Assembly (NCBI GenBank): GCA_000238815.2
Contig: AFXB01000009.1
Coordinates: 1-64,000, forward strand
From: SAR116 cluster alpha proteobacterium HIMB100
GTDB lineage: Bacteria; Pseudomonadota; Alphaproteobacteria; Puniceispirillales; Puniceispirillaceae
Direction: 5' to 3'
DNA: 64,000 nt
Of the stretch, positions 36,129-46,129 are shown piece by piece. Each line of letters starts with the position of its first letter. The stretch's first letter is position 1. The position numbers and the translations under genes are program-made. Below the pieces are notes generated by a model. The model was not told where the DNA came from. It searched no databases and saw only the letters and a program-made list of their open reading frames with translations.

Positions 36129-36920
36129 TTAAATTGGGGAATAGCCTGTTTGTTCCTCAGGCGCATCCACAAACCGGTCATCAGGCGGGGCACCGCGAAA
36201 GCCTGTTGCCAGCAGATAGGTTTCCACAGATTCGGACCGGCTGGCCGGTGGCTTCAGATAACGCACCTTCTCAAACCGCTGATTCAGCATATCCTGAAAC
36301 TGTCTGTCACTGCCGCCGCGAAAAGCTTTGGCTAGAAAAATGCCATCAGGCGCCAGCACCTGGTCAGCAAAATCAAGCGCGATTTCAAGCAAACCCATGG
36401 TCCGCAAATGATCGGTCTGGCGATGACCGGTTGTCGCCGCCGCCATATCTGACAGAACCGCATCCGCCTGGCCATTTATGGCGGTGTGCACCTGATTGAG
36501 AATAGCAGGATCAGTAATGTCACCGACCAGAAGTTCGGCCCCCGGCACCGGATCAACTTCCAGCAGATCAATGCCAACCAATGCCCCTTTCCCCGTTTCA
36601 ATCCGGCACCGCTTCATCACCACCTGAAGCCAGCCGCCAGGCGCACAACCCAGGTCAACAACCCGCATGTGCGGAACAAGAAATTGATGTTTATCATCCA
36701 TTTGTTCGAGCTTAATCGCAGCGCGTGAGCGAAACCCGCGTGACTGCGCTTCAGCGACAAACGGGTCATTCAACTGGCGGGTCAGCCAGCGTTGCGATGA
36801 CGGCTTGCGGCCGCGCATTTTTTTCGGCTGCAAGGTCAGCCCGGCCTTGGAGCGGTAAGACCGACCAGATGACCCTTTTTTACGTCCCGATGACGAGGAG
36901 TTTCCTGAACGTTCGGACAT
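36129..36920 (-). CDS. rlmE: 23S rRNA (uridine-2'-O)-methyltransferase RlmE (FtsJ)
   Basis: The 263-aa protein has a basic Ser/Arg/Lys-rich N-terminal extension of about 40 residues, then the RrmJ domain: RGFRSRAAIKLEQMDDK (first Lys of the tetrad), the SAM motif VVDLGCAPGGWLQV, VLSDMAA (Asp), FLAKAFRGG (Lys) and SRSESVETYLLA (Glu). This K-D-K-E set methylates U2552 of 23S rRNA. It lies 81 bp upstream of guaB on the same strand. Confidence 0.93.
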   Translation of the reverse strand: MSERSGNSSSSGRKKGSSGRSYRSKAGLTLQPKKMRGRKPSSQRWLTRQLNDPFVAEAQSRGFRSRAAIKLEQMDDKHQFLVPHMRVVDLGCAPGGWLQVVMKRCRIETGKGALVGIDLLEVDPVPGAELLVGDITDPAILNQVHTAINGQADAVLSDMAAATTGHRQTDHLRTMGLLEIALDFADQVLAPDGIFLAKAFRGGSDRQFQDMLNQRFEKVRYLKPPASRSESVETYLLATGFRGAPPDDRFVDAPEEQTGYSPI

Positions 36921-36955
36921 AAGTTCTGTGCTCCCCCTTGCAAGGACCGCTGCAT

Positions 36956-39900
36956 TTAGAGTGAGAACGTAAAGAACTTCCAGACCGGGCGCAAGAGCCG
37001 GCCAATAAACCGGCCAAGACGATGCAGGTCCTGGCCTATGCCCAATGTTGCCGGCACCAAAAACAGAACCAGACTGGTGGTCACCGCCAGACCAAACACA
37101 ATTGTGGTCGCCATGGGAATCAGAAATTGGGCCTGAAGTGAGGTTTCAAACATCAATGTCGACAAACCGCCAATCGTCGTCATTGAGGTCAGCAGTACCG
37201 GCCGCAGCCTGTCTACTGTACCCTGAACAATGGCCTGTTCAGACGGGCCATCAATTTCGTCCATCCTGCGTTCAATCGTTGCCACCAGAATAATTGAGTT
37301 GTTGACCACAATTCCGGATAAGGCAATCAGGGCAAATAAGGACAGAATATTCAGGTTTAATCCCATCACATAATGCCCGACCACCGCGCCGATTAGCCCG
37401 AACGGGATCATGACCATCACTGCAAGAGGCCGTGTCCAGCTGGCAAACACCCAGGCCAGTATCGCATACATGCATAATAAGCCCAGAATACCGCCACTGG
37501 CCATATCAGCAAAAGCCTCACCCTGCTCCTGTTCACGCCCGTCAAAGCGGTAGCGGATATTATTATCTTTGACAAATTCACCAAAATCCCCGCCTTCAAG
37601 AACTTCCCTGACCTGAGAGGTGTTGATAACAGCATCATCCAAATCACCCTGAACAGCCACTTCGCGGAAGCCATCCTGACGCCGGACAATCGAAAAGCCT
37701 AACCGGTTTTCAATGGTTGCGACATCACCAAGAGACACAAAATTGCCTTGCGGCGTGATCAGACGCAGGGCAGACAAGGTATCTGTTGCGACTTCATCTG
37801 CAGGTCGGGACAAACGGACTGTCACCACTTCATCCCCGCGCGGGAACCGCCTGACCACAGCCCCGTCGAGGGCTGCACGCACCTGTGCACCCACAGACTG
37901 AGTGGTAAAACCAAGGGACCGACCAAGTGCAGAGAGCCGGATAATGCGTTCTTCTGCGCCATAATTCAGATTATCTTCAATATCAGATGTGCCCGGAATA
38001 GCAGACGCAATCTGGATCACCTGTTGCGAGATGGCCTTCATCTCATCTAAGTCATCACCCAAGATACGCACGTCCAGCTCACGCCCGGGCGGGCCACCTT
38101 CTGGTGCACGCACAATCAGACGTTCCAGGCCGGGCATTGGTCTGATTTCAGCACGCATAGCCTGAACAAATTCCTGAACCCTGACATCACGCTGATCAGC
38201 TGTAATCAGCTCTATCATCATGCCGGCCCTGATATCACTTGCCCCGCCGCTTGGCTGGCCGTCATTCCCGTCTGAAACATGAGCCCCTGTCACGCCATAG
38301 GCAAAAGACACCAGCCCCCCCTGACCATCAGTCAGATCTGATTCAACGCGGTCTAACGCCCGTTCCATTTCAGCCAGCATAATTTGTGTCTGGGTGGATG
38401 TTGACCCGGATGCCATCGTGACATTGGCATAAATATTATCGGCTTCAGGTGCAGAGAAAAACACAAACCCTACACGCCCGCTGGACATCATGCCGACAGC
38501 CGTCATCAGCAACCCGATAGCCAGAGCAAAAGTGGCATATCTGAAGCGGAACGCTATAGTGACCAGAAGTCCGAATACGCGGTCACGAACAAAGTCGAAC
38601 CCTTTGTCGAATGTCCGCCTGAACCATCCTTCTTCTTTCGCTTTATCCGCACCGGAATGTGCCAGATGCGCAGGCAGAATTGAAAAACATTCAATCAAAC
38701 TGGCCAGAAGAACAGCACAAACAACAGCGGGTATCGCACCGATGATTACACCGATAACGCCTTTGATTGTAAATAGGGGCAGGAAGGCCGCGACCGTTGT
38801 CAGCATGGCAGACATAACCGGCGGCCCCATTCTGGTCGCCGATAATATCGCAGCCTGTTCTATTGGCAGGTTTCGTCGACGACGCAAATATTCAGCATGC
38901 TCGCCAATCACAATCGCGTCATCAACCACAATCCCTAAAGCCATGATCAAACCAAAAAGAGAGATCATATTAATGGATTGTCCGGTGGCGAACATTACAC
39001 CAAATGTGGCCAGAAAGGCTACCGGAATCCCTGCCGCCACCCAGAACGCCACCCGCCATGGCAGAAAGGCAAACAGAACCAGAAGCACCAGAATGAGCCC
39101 GCTGAGCCCATTTTCAACCATCAGCCAAATCCGTTCAGAAATCAGATTGGCCGCTACATTATATTGAGCAATCTGGAGCCCCTGCGGCAAAGACGGGATT
39201 TTATCCGCAACATAGGCCTGAACAATCTCGTTCGTTACAAGAGAATCGCTGGCCTTGCCGCGCAGAACGTGCAGTTCAACAGCAGGCTGGCCCTTATGTT
39301 CATATAATACAGCAGGGGTCTGGATTGTATCCGTGATGGTGCCCACCTCACCCAGAGTAACCACACTGCCGTCCTGGCGCACAAAAATATTGATATCTTC
39401 ATATTCTGCCGCTGATTTGCGCAAGCCGATTGATCTGACGCGCAACGCCCCGTCGGCAAACCGCCCTGCCGGCACATCAACAGAACTTCCGGCAATCATA
39501 TTTGAGATATCAAGCAGTGTCAGGCCAAGACGGGCCAGCTCTGCTTCTCGTATCTCAATTCTGATCTCCTCATCAGGCAGTCCGATCAGCTCGACCTTAT
39601 CCACGCCATTTTGCAGCAGATCTTCTTTAATCAGCTTGGCATGATGACGCAGAGCTGACAGGCTGTATGGGCCAAATAAGACCAGGCGGGATACAGTATC
39701 AAAAAATTCTCCCTTCACAATCTCAGGGGCATCGGCATCACGGGGAAATTCAACAAGCCCGACGGCTGCCTCAACATCGGCCAATGCTTTTTGCATATCC
39801 GTGCCAAAAACAAATTCGACCTGTGCGATACCCCTGCCTTCATAAGACGAGGACATCACTTTCTTCACATTGGCGATGGTCCGCAATTCAGGTTCCAGTG

Positions 39901-40102
39901 GCTGGATAACATTACTGTCCACATCTTCTGCTGTGGCCCCTGACCATTCAACAGTGACGCCAACAACCTCAACATCCACTGTCGGGAAAAACTGTTTATT
40001 CAGACGCGCAGCTGACATACCGCCAACCACGACCATTACAATCATGATCAGATTTGCCGCAGTACGATGTTTGACAAAAAATTCAACAATCTGGCTGAAC
40101 AT
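36956..40102 (-). CDS. RND efflux transporter permease (AcrB/HAE1 type)
   Basis: The 1048-aa inner-membrane pump has the expected 12-helix layout with two large periplasmic loops. The proton-relay acids are visible as Asp394-Asp395 in ALGIVVDDAIVIGEHAE, and the second half has a FGLIGAVVGHYVMGLNLNIL helix. Length and motifs fit the HAE1 multidrug family, but no TolC-type channel gene is present. It follows the adaptor gene by 56 bp. Confidence 0.94.
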   Translation of the reverse strand: MFSQIVEFFVKHRTAANLIMIVMVVVGGMSAARLNKQFFPTVDVEVVGVTVEWSGATAEDVDSNVIQPLEPELRTIANVKKVMSSSYEGRGIAQVEFVFGTDMQKALADVEAAVGLVEFPRDADAPEIVKGEFFDTVSRLVLFGPYSLSALRHHAKLIKEDLLQNGVDKVELIGLPDEEIRIEIREAELARLGLTLLDISNMIAGSSVDVPAGRFADGALRVRSIGLRKSAAEYEDINIFVRQDGSVVTLGEVGTITDTIQTPAVLYEHKGQPAVELHVLRGKASDSLVTNEIVQAYVADKIPSLPQGLQIAQYNVAANLISERIWLMVENGLSGLILVLLVLFAFLPWRVAFWVAAGIPVAFLATFGVMFATGQSINMISLFGLIMALGIVVDDAIVIGEHAEYLRRRRNLPIEQAAILSATRMGPPVMSAMLTTVAAFLPLFTIKGVIGVIIGAIPAVVCAVLLASLIECFSILPAHLAHSGADKAKEEGWFRRTFDKGFDFVRDRVFGLLVTIAFRFRYATFALAIGLLMTAVGMMSSGRVGFVFFSAPEADNIYANVTMASGSTSTQTQIMLAEMERALDRVESDLTDGQGGLVSFAYGVTGAHVSDGNDGQPSGGASDIRAGMMIELITADQRDVRVQEFVQAMRAEIRPMPGLERLIVRAPEGGPPGRELDVRILGDDLDEMKAISQQVIQIASAIPGTSDIEDNLNYGAEERIIRLSALGRSLGFTTQSVGAQVRAALDGAVVRRFPRGDEVVTVRLSRPADEVATDTLSALRLITPQGNFVSLGDVATIENRLGFSIVRRQDGFREVAVQGDLDDAVINTSQVREVLEGGDFGEFVKDNNIRYRFDGREQEQGEAFADMASGGILGLLCMYAILAWVFASWTRPLAVMVMIPFGLIGAVVGHYVMGLNLNILSLFALIALSGIVVNNSIILVATIERRMDEIDGPSEQAIVQGTVDRLRPVLLTSMTTIGGLSTLMFETSLQAQFLIPMATTIVFGLAVTTSLVLFLVPATLGIGQDLHRLGRFIGRLLRPVWKFFTFSL

Positions 40103-40158
40103 CAGGATGTCGCCTTTCTGAGTCTATTCTGGTTCATCTGGCACAATTCATCAGGCAC

Positions 40159-41328
40159 TTATTGGCCGTCAGTGGCTGTGCGGACACGCAGACCATTGCC
40201 AATACCTGGCAGACGAGTAGCAATAACCTGATCACCTGTCGTCAGCTCACCAGAAACCCAAATCCGGCCCGGGCTGCGATGCATCAAAGACACGTTACGC
40301 TGGCGTGCACGCCCGTCTTCGATAACAAATACATTATCCCGACCGACAAGGGCTTCTTCAGGCAGCTCAAAAACGCCGATCAGAACCCGTCCTGAATAAG
40401 ACACTTCAACAAATGCCCCTGGCGGTACCGAACGTGCCGCGTCATCTGGCAGTTCAGCATAAAGCCGCCCACCCCCTTCATTCCGGTCCACCACAACTTC
40501 TGCACGAGTGATGGTCGCTTGTGTCTTTGAGACCACATTCCCTTCAGAAGACCAGCTCAAGGTGACGGGCTGGCCGATCAGTCTGTTAACATTGGCATAA
40601 ATATCAGCAGCCACGACAAACGACACTTCCAGGCTGGACAGATCCGTCAGAGTGGCCACCAGATAGGTATTACTGACCTGATTGCCCAAGGCCAGATCAA
40701 CACCAGATAAGGACCCGCTGAACGGGGCCTTCAGCACCGCATCTTCAAGGTCTTTGCGGTGGCGGCGCTGGCTGACCTTTAATTCGGCCAGCCTGGCTTT
40801 GGCCATGGCGAGTTGGTTTGACGCCTGTGAGACAGCAAGCTCAGATGCATCCACCTCTGCCTGAGAGCCAACCGATTTGTCAAACAAGGACCGAGCCCGT
40901 GCCGCCATGCGCTGGCGCAGAGCCAATTGCGCAGTAAATTCTTTAATCTGGCTTGTTTCCGCCTCAATCTGAACATTCACAGTATCCAAGGCCAATTGAA
41001 GACGTTCTGTATCCAGCCTGGCCAGCTCATCCCCTGTGCTGACATCTGCCCCATTTCGCAATTTGTCTGAGACGCGGGCCACCTCGCCAGCCACACCAAA
41101 GCGCAAATGTGCGTCTCTGGCTGCAACAACCGTCCCAAAAGCCTGTTCAAGCGGACGCGCATCTGCCTGTTGGGCCAGGACGCTTTTCACTGTCCAGACC
41201 TGTTCTTCAGGAGCCTGTGGTTTGACAACCTGTTTTGTGGCCTGCAGGTAATTATACACAACGATAAAAAACCCGAATATGATCAGCGCGGGAACACCTT
41301 TTGTGAGAATGGTTCTGATAATGGACAT
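40159..41328 (-). CDS. RND efflux periplasmic adaptor (membrane fusion protein)
   Basis: The 389-aa protein has a single N-terminal membrane helix (VPALIIFGFFIVVYNYL), a barrel-lipoyl region (AHLRFGVAGEVARVSDKLRN), a helical hairpin of about 100 residues rich in Gln/Ala and leucine (AETSQIKEFTAQLALRQRM region), and a C-terminal beta-barrel. It links the RND permease to an outer-membrane channel. The start at 41328 has AGGCAG upstream; a longer start at 41454 lacks support. Confidence 0.92.
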   Translation of the reverse strand: MSIIRTILTKGVPALIIFGFFIVVYNYLQATKQVVKPQAPEEQVWTVKSVLAQQADARPLEQAFGTVVAARDAHLRFGVAGEVARVSDKLRNGADVSTGDELARLDTERLQLALDTVNVQIEAETSQIKEFTAQLALRQRMAARARSLFDKSVGSQAEVDASELAVSQASNQLAMAKARLAELKVSQRRHRKDLEDAVLKAPFSGSLSGVDLALGNQVSNTYLVATLTDLSSLEVSFVVAADIYANVNRLIGQPVTLSWSSEGNVVSKTQATITRAEVVVDRNEGGGRLYAELPDDAARSVPPGAFVEVSYSGRVLIGVFELPEEALVGRDNVFVIEDGRARQRNVSLMHRSPGRIWVSGELTTGDQVIATRLPGIGNGLRVRTATDGQ

Positions 41329-41632
41329 TATCTGCCTGCCTTGACTATCTATGCTGTTATTTCTACCTGCCGGCGAAAGCTGCTCTTCGACCCGAATGGC
41401 AATGATCAATAGCGATGAGACAAGGCCTGCCTTGATCACGCGCCATTCACCCACAACTATATACTGAAGAAAGTCTATTCCGGTCTGGTGTTACATACAA
41501 AAAAATTTATGATTATGTCCAGATAATTTCACACTTATGCAGACAAAACATTTTTACATGACAAGCTGGATGTCTCCTGCTTTGATGCCAGCATGACCAT
41601 TTCTTTTGCTGCATGTTCAGTCTGAACCATTC

Positions 41633-43060
41633 ATGTCAACAGACCTGCATAACAATATGACGGTGCGATCTGTGTCGGTATTCGCAGATTTAGGCCGTCT
41701 TGCCCTGCCCTTATGTATCGCGCAACTGGCCTCTATCGGCATTATGACAGCGGATGTTGTGATGATGGGGCAGCTTAGCACCCTTGACCTGGCCGCCGGA
41801 TCATTAGCGGTCCGGCTGTATCAGCCATTTTATTTTTTCTCTCTTGGCCTGCTCAGCGTCATTTCCGCATTGGTGGCCCAGTCAATAGGAGCAGACCAGC
41901 CAGATACCGCGCGCCGGGTCTTCAGACAAGGGTTGATCCTCTCATCTGGTCTGGGAGCGGTATTTATGATGCCTGTTCTGGCCGGAGAGCAGCTGATGCT
42001 GTTTTTTGGCCAGTCAGAAGACATTGCCGGACGGGCGGCTGATTATCTGTTTTGGTCAGCTTTTGGCCTGCCTGCCTCACTGGTGTTCCTGACCATGCGG
42101 TTTTTCACAATGGGCCATGGCCGGGCAGGACCGCAATTGCTGGCAACCTTTGCCGGGCTGGCCTTTAATATGGTGGCTAATCCGGTTTTGGCCTATGGAT
42201 ATGGCCTTTTGCCCGCACTGGGCTTAGGCGGCATTGCGCTGGCCACTACCCTGACCTATTTTGTGATGTGCTTCTGCCTGGGCCTCATCATCAAGGTAGA
42301 CGCGCCCTTTGCACAAACCAAACCCTATCAGCGTTGGTGGGTCATTGACCTGTCCCTGATGAAAAAAATTATTCAGGTGGGCTGGCCAAACGGGTTTTTA
42401 GTCATGTCAGAAACCGGCATGTTTGTGGTCGCCGCATTTATCATAGGCCTGTTTGGTGCTGCCCCGCTGGCCGCAGCAGGGATCGCCAATCAAATTGCCG
42501 CAATGGCCTTCATGATTCCCTTGTCGGTTGCACAGGCCTGTGTGATCAGGGTTGGCCGATCTGCCGGCGCTGTTCATCTGGCAGGGGTGAAACAATATGG
42601 GAATGGGGGAATTTGGCTGGGTTGTCTGATTGTGATTCCCCTTACCTGTGGTATTTGGCTCTTTGCTGAACAGCTGGGATTTTTGTTTATTCAGCCAGAT
42701 GACAAATTGAGCGCACAGACCATCGCCTTGATCATTCCAATGTTATGGATCACCGCCCTGTTCCAACTGGGAGACAGTCTGCAGGCCATTATCACAGCCA
42801 GCCTGCGCGGCCTGAATGACACCAGAATGCCTGCTCTTTATGGGTTTATCTGTTTCTGGATCATCAGTCTTGGCAGTGGTGTGGTGATGGCGTTCTGGCT
42901 GGGCTGGGGGCCGGTTGCGGTCTGGGCCGGCCTGGGTTTGGGGTTAACCCTGAACGCGGCTATACTGGCGCTCAGATGGTGGCGCCGGTTACACGCAGTC
43001 GAAGCTGGCAAAATCAGCCTTCTGGAAGTGTCTGTTAAAAGCCAGACAGAAAGACAATAA
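41633..43060 (+). CDS. MATE family efflux transporter
   Basis: The 475-aa polytopic protein has about 12 helices and the MATE N-terminal pattern RLALPLCIAQLASIGIMTAD, VVMMGQLSTLDLAAGSLA and later ASLRGLNDTRMP. It exports organic cations with Na+ or H+ exchange. The ATG at 41633 is chosen; a TTG at 41606 is possible. The glnE gene starts 4 bp after its stop. The 300-bp region upstream is shared with the divergent adaptor gene. Confidence 0.93.
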   Translation: MSTDLHNNMTVRSVSVFADLGRLALPLCIAQLASIGIMTADVVMMGQLSTLDLAAGSLAVRLYQPFYFFSLGLLSVISALVAQSIGADQPDTARRVFRQGLILSSGLGAVFMMPVLAGEQLMLFFGQSEDIAGRAADYLFWSAFGLPASLVFLTMRFFTMGHGRAGPQLLATFAGLAFNMVANPVLAYGYGLLPALGLGGIALATTLTYFVMCFCLGLIIKVDAPFAQTKPYQRWWVIDLSLMKKIIQVGWPNGFLVMSETGMFVVAAFIIGLFGAAPLAAAGIANQIAAMAFMIPLSVAQACVIRVGRSAGAVHLAGVKQYGNGGIWLGCLIVIPLTCGIWLFAEQLGFLFIQPDDKLSAQTIALIIPMLWITALFQLGDSLQAIITASLRGLNDTRMPALYGFICFWIISLGSGVVMAFWLGWGPVAVWAGLGLGLTLNAAILALRWWRRLHAVEAGKISLLEVSVKSQTERQ

Positions 43061-43064
43061 CAGG

Positions 43065-45959
43065 ATGTCAGCAGAACCCTTACCCTCAGCCTTCAGCACG
43101 CCGCAATTATCCAGCCTATTAACACCGGCACAAAAAGCAGGCTGGCAGGACGATGCGGTCAGATTAGCCGGAGACAATCTGACTGAACAGCAGCGTGAGC
43201 AGCTTGCCGCGATCATTGCCGCCAGCCCGCACCTTAACCGTGCTGCTGTTCAATTCGCAGCAGATTTGCCCGGGCTGATACAAGGTGACTGGGAACAGAT
43301 ACTGGCGCAGGCTGAACAGGACTGGCAGACAAGCTGGCCAGCCACATCGTCAGATGCACTCTTGATGAAGGCTGTCCGGCGTTACCGCAACCGGTCACAT
43401 CTTGCCATCGCATTTGCTGAGCTTCTTGGTCAGACCAGCATTGGAACCTCCTGGGGGGTGCTGACAAGCGTTGCTGAGAGCGGCGTGCGCGGGGTTGTTG
43501 GTTATCTGCTGAAGGACCAGCCAGCAGAAGGTTCGGGCTGGGTCATTTTAGGGCTGGGAAAGTTGGGCGCGGCCGAGTTGAATTACTCGTCAGACATTGA
43601 CCTGATCGCCTTACAGGACAGCCAGGCTGAAGACGTTGCCGCAGTAAAGACACCAGACCAGAAAGGCAAATATTTCAGCACATTGACCCGCCGCCTCAGC
43701 CAGCTGCTCAGCCAACAGACAGAGGATGGTTTTGGCTGGCGGGTTGATTTCCGGCTGCGTCCTGATCCTGCTGTCACCCCATTATGCCTGTCAACAGACG
43801 CAGCACTCACCTATTATGAATCCATCGCCCGCAGCTGGGAGCGGGCAGCTTTTATCCGGGCCCGCCCGATCGCAGGTGATATTCGGGTTGGTGCGCAATT
43901 TTTAGCGCATCTCAGTTCTTTTATCTGGCGCCGCAGTCTGGATTATACGGTGCTTGATGATCTGCAGATTTGGCTGCGCCATCTGCCCACGCCCGACGGA
44001 TATCGGGGATTTGATGTCAAGTTGGGCGCATTCGGGATCAGACATTTAGAATTGCTTGTCCATGTGCTGCAGCTGTTAGGAGGTGGACGACATGAGGTAT
44101 TGCGCCAGTTCAACACATTTGCCGCACTGGATGCGCTGGCCAGTGAGGGCTGGCTGGAGGCTGATCAAATCCAGCAGATGAAACAGTGCTACAGCCTGTG
44201 GCGGCAGACAGAACATCGCCTTCAATATCTGCGCGACACACAAACACACAGCCTGCCGCGGAATGACCAGGAAATGGCAGAATTTGCAGCCTTTGCCGGA
44301 CTGGCAGATGCGGCCGAATTTCGCCAGACGCTAGAACATCTGCAGCAGCAAACAAAGATGGCCTGCAGCCATCCGCTGATGGACAGGCTGCTGGCTGCAC
44401 ATAAAACAGGTGCTGATGAGACTGACCGCATTCTGGCCAGTTCAGCAGACCGAACAGTCAACAGCCGCTGGCTGGCCGAAATTGGCTTCAGCCGACCTGA
44501 TGATATGATGGATATCATAGATGGCTGGATGTCAGGCCGGATACCCGCAACCCGAAGTGAACGGGCGCGCGGTTACCTGGGCCGGTTTCTGCCGCCGTTT
44601 CTGGACAGTCTGGGCAAGGCAAGCGACCCGGACAGTGCATTTGCCTGTTTCACTGAACTGATCCGCAATTTGCCTGCAGGAGCGCAGATATTTGCCTTAT
44701 TTGTGCATTACCCGCAAATCGCTGATCTGGTCGGCAATCTGTTGGTAAAAGCCCCTGCGCTGACGCGCCAGCTCAGCCGCAAACCAGCTTTGTTTGACCG
44801 GCTTCTGGACACTGAATTTTTCACCCCCCTGAGCGCAGCACAGATGAACTGGCCGCCTGAACTTCTGCAGATCGCGCAGACTGAGGGGGCTGAACAAGCT
44901 CTTGACCAGCTTTGCCTCTGGGCCAGTGAGATACGGTTCAGGGTCAATGTCCATTTTTTGCAGGGCCTGTGCAGCTGTGAAGACGCAAGCCGCCAGTTAT
45001 CCGCCCTTGCTGATTTGTGTATCGATGCGGTTGTCCGGCTGGCACGGCTGGATATGGAGCGGCGTTATGGCCAGTTGTCCGATAACCGGTTTGCCGTCTT
45101 AGGGCTGGGCCGCCTGGGGAGCAGCCAATTGACCAGCGCGTCTGATCTGGATCTGATTTTCCTTTATCAAAGCACAGCAGACAGCACATCAAATGGTCGC
45201 CAATCCTTAAGCGCCGGCCACTATTATAACCGGCTGGCCCAACTGATTGTTAGCTGGCTGTCCGTACAGACCGCACAAGGAAAGTTATTTGATATTGACA
45301 CCCGTTTGCGCCCTGACGGCCATTCAGGGCCCTTGGCCACCCGGCTGGAACGGCTGGATAGCTATTATCAAACAGACGCCTGGCCATGGGAATATTGTGC
45401 GTTTCTGAAAGCACGTATCCTATCGGCTGATCCAGATATCAAAAAGGCCACAAAGCAACATGTTCAGAAAATAAAAACCACCCCGCCCGCTTTGTCCGCG
45501 CTGGCAGATGATATGCTTTTAATGCGCGAACGCTTCGCGGCTGATCCTGAATCAGCACAATCATTAAAAAAACGTGCAGGCGGCTTCATGGATGCTGAAT
45601 TTCTGGCGATCCTACTGACAGTGCGCAAAAAAAATTATGACCTGATCACGATGCCTCAAGGCAGCCCGTCACAGTGGCTGCGGCAGCTTTCACAAGAAGC
45701 AGAAGACACAAGCGAGCTGGACGCGGTTTGCGCCGGACTGGATGAATTGGAGCTGATTACGCAATTTACCAGCCTGTGTCTGGGGAAGGCAGCAAGCCTT
45801 ATTTCTCAGTCTGACAGTCAGCAAAGCTGGCGTGCGCTAGCTGACCAGCTGGGTCTGGCTTCAGTTGAAGACATCGAGACAAAAATAAATGAAAACTGCC
45901 AGCAGATTGCTTCAGTTTTAGAAAAAAATATCAAAAAAAACAGTAACAAACAGAGCTGA
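43065..45959 (+). CDS. glnE: Glutamine synthetase adenylyltransferase/deadenylase (GlnE)
   Basis: The 964-aa enzyme carries both nucleotidyltransferase halves: the N-terminal deadenylase domain with LGLGKLGAAELNYSSDIDLI (about 163-182) and the C-terminal adenylylating domain with LGLGRLGSSQLTSASDLDLI (about 678-697). It switches glutamine synthetase off or on in response to nitrogen status via PII. The length is normal for the family. It starts 4 bp after the MATE gene, so the two are co-transcribed, an unusual pairing. Confidence 0.95.
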   Translation: MSAEPLPSAFSTPQLSSLLTPAQKAGWQDDAVRLAGDNLTEQQREQLAAIIAASPHLNRAAVQFAADLPGLIQGDWEQILAQAEQDWQTSWPATSSDALLMKAVRRYRNRSHLAIAFAELLGQTSIGTSWGVLTSVAESGVRGVVGYLLKDQPAEGSGWVILGLGKLGAAELNYSSDIDLIALQDSQAEDVAAVKTPDQKGKYFSTLTRRLSQLLSQQTEDGFGWRVDFRLRPDPAVTPLCLSTDAALTYYESIARSWERAAFIRARPIAGDIRVGAQFLAHLSSFIWRRSLDYTVLDDLQIWLRHLPTPDGYRGFDVKLGAFGIRHLELLVHVLQLLGGGRHEVLRQFNTFAALDALASEGWLEADQIQQMKQCYSLWRQTEHRLQYLRDTQTHSLPRNDQEMAEFAAFAGLADAAEFRQTLEHLQQQTKMACSHPLMDRLLAAHKTGADETDRILASSADRTVNSRWLAEIGFSRPDDMMDIIDGWMSGRIPATRSERARGYLGRFLPPFLDSLGKASDPDSAFACFTELIRNLPAGAQIFALFVHYPQIADLVGNLLVKAPALTRQLSRKPALFDRLLDTEFFTPLSAAQMNWPPELLQIAQTEGAEQALDQLCLWASEIRFRVNVHFLQGLCSCEDASRQLSALADLCIDAVVRLARLDMERRYGQLSDNRFAVLGLGRLGSSQLTSASDLDLIFLYQSTADSTSNGRQSLSAGHYYNRLAQLIVSWLSVQTAQGKLFDIDTRLRPDGHSGPLATRLERLDSYYQTDAWPWEYCAFLKARILSADPDIKKATKQHVQKIKTTPPALSALADDMLLMRERFAADPESAQSLKKRAGGFMDAEFLAILLTVRKKNYDLITMPQGSPSQWLRQLSQEAEDTSELDAVCAGLDELELITQFTSLCLGKAASLISQSDSQQSWRALADQLGLASVEDIETKINENCQQIASVLEKNIKKNSNKQS

Positions 45960-46066
45960 AACAGATCGATTAATCTGAACACGACCACTTGAGGGCGCAT
46001 TTGGATTAGCAATGGCTGATAAGGTTTGATAGACGTTAAAAAAAAGAGAGATGAGGAAATTTAGGT

Positions 46067-46095
46067 GTCTTCAAAAAGCAACGCTTTTCGAAGAC
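46067..46095. other. Imperfect hairpin before MFS gene
   Basis: GTCTTC-a-AAAAGC (46067-46079) pairs with GCTTTT-c-GAAGAC (46083-46095), giving a 12-pair stem with one mismatch and a 3-nt loop. There is no T tract, so it is not a typical terminator. It lies about 35 bp before the MFS start and may be a 5' UTR structure. Confidence 0.35.
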
Positions 46096-46129
46096 GGGTA
46101 TCGTTACGGGATCCTGGAGACCAGCTCTA

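Noticed and set aside
38490-39167. 225-codon plus-strand ORF in the RND gene
   Set aside because: Antisense to an intact, conserved RND pump; the residues are low-complexity Thr/Pro/Ala shadow sequence.
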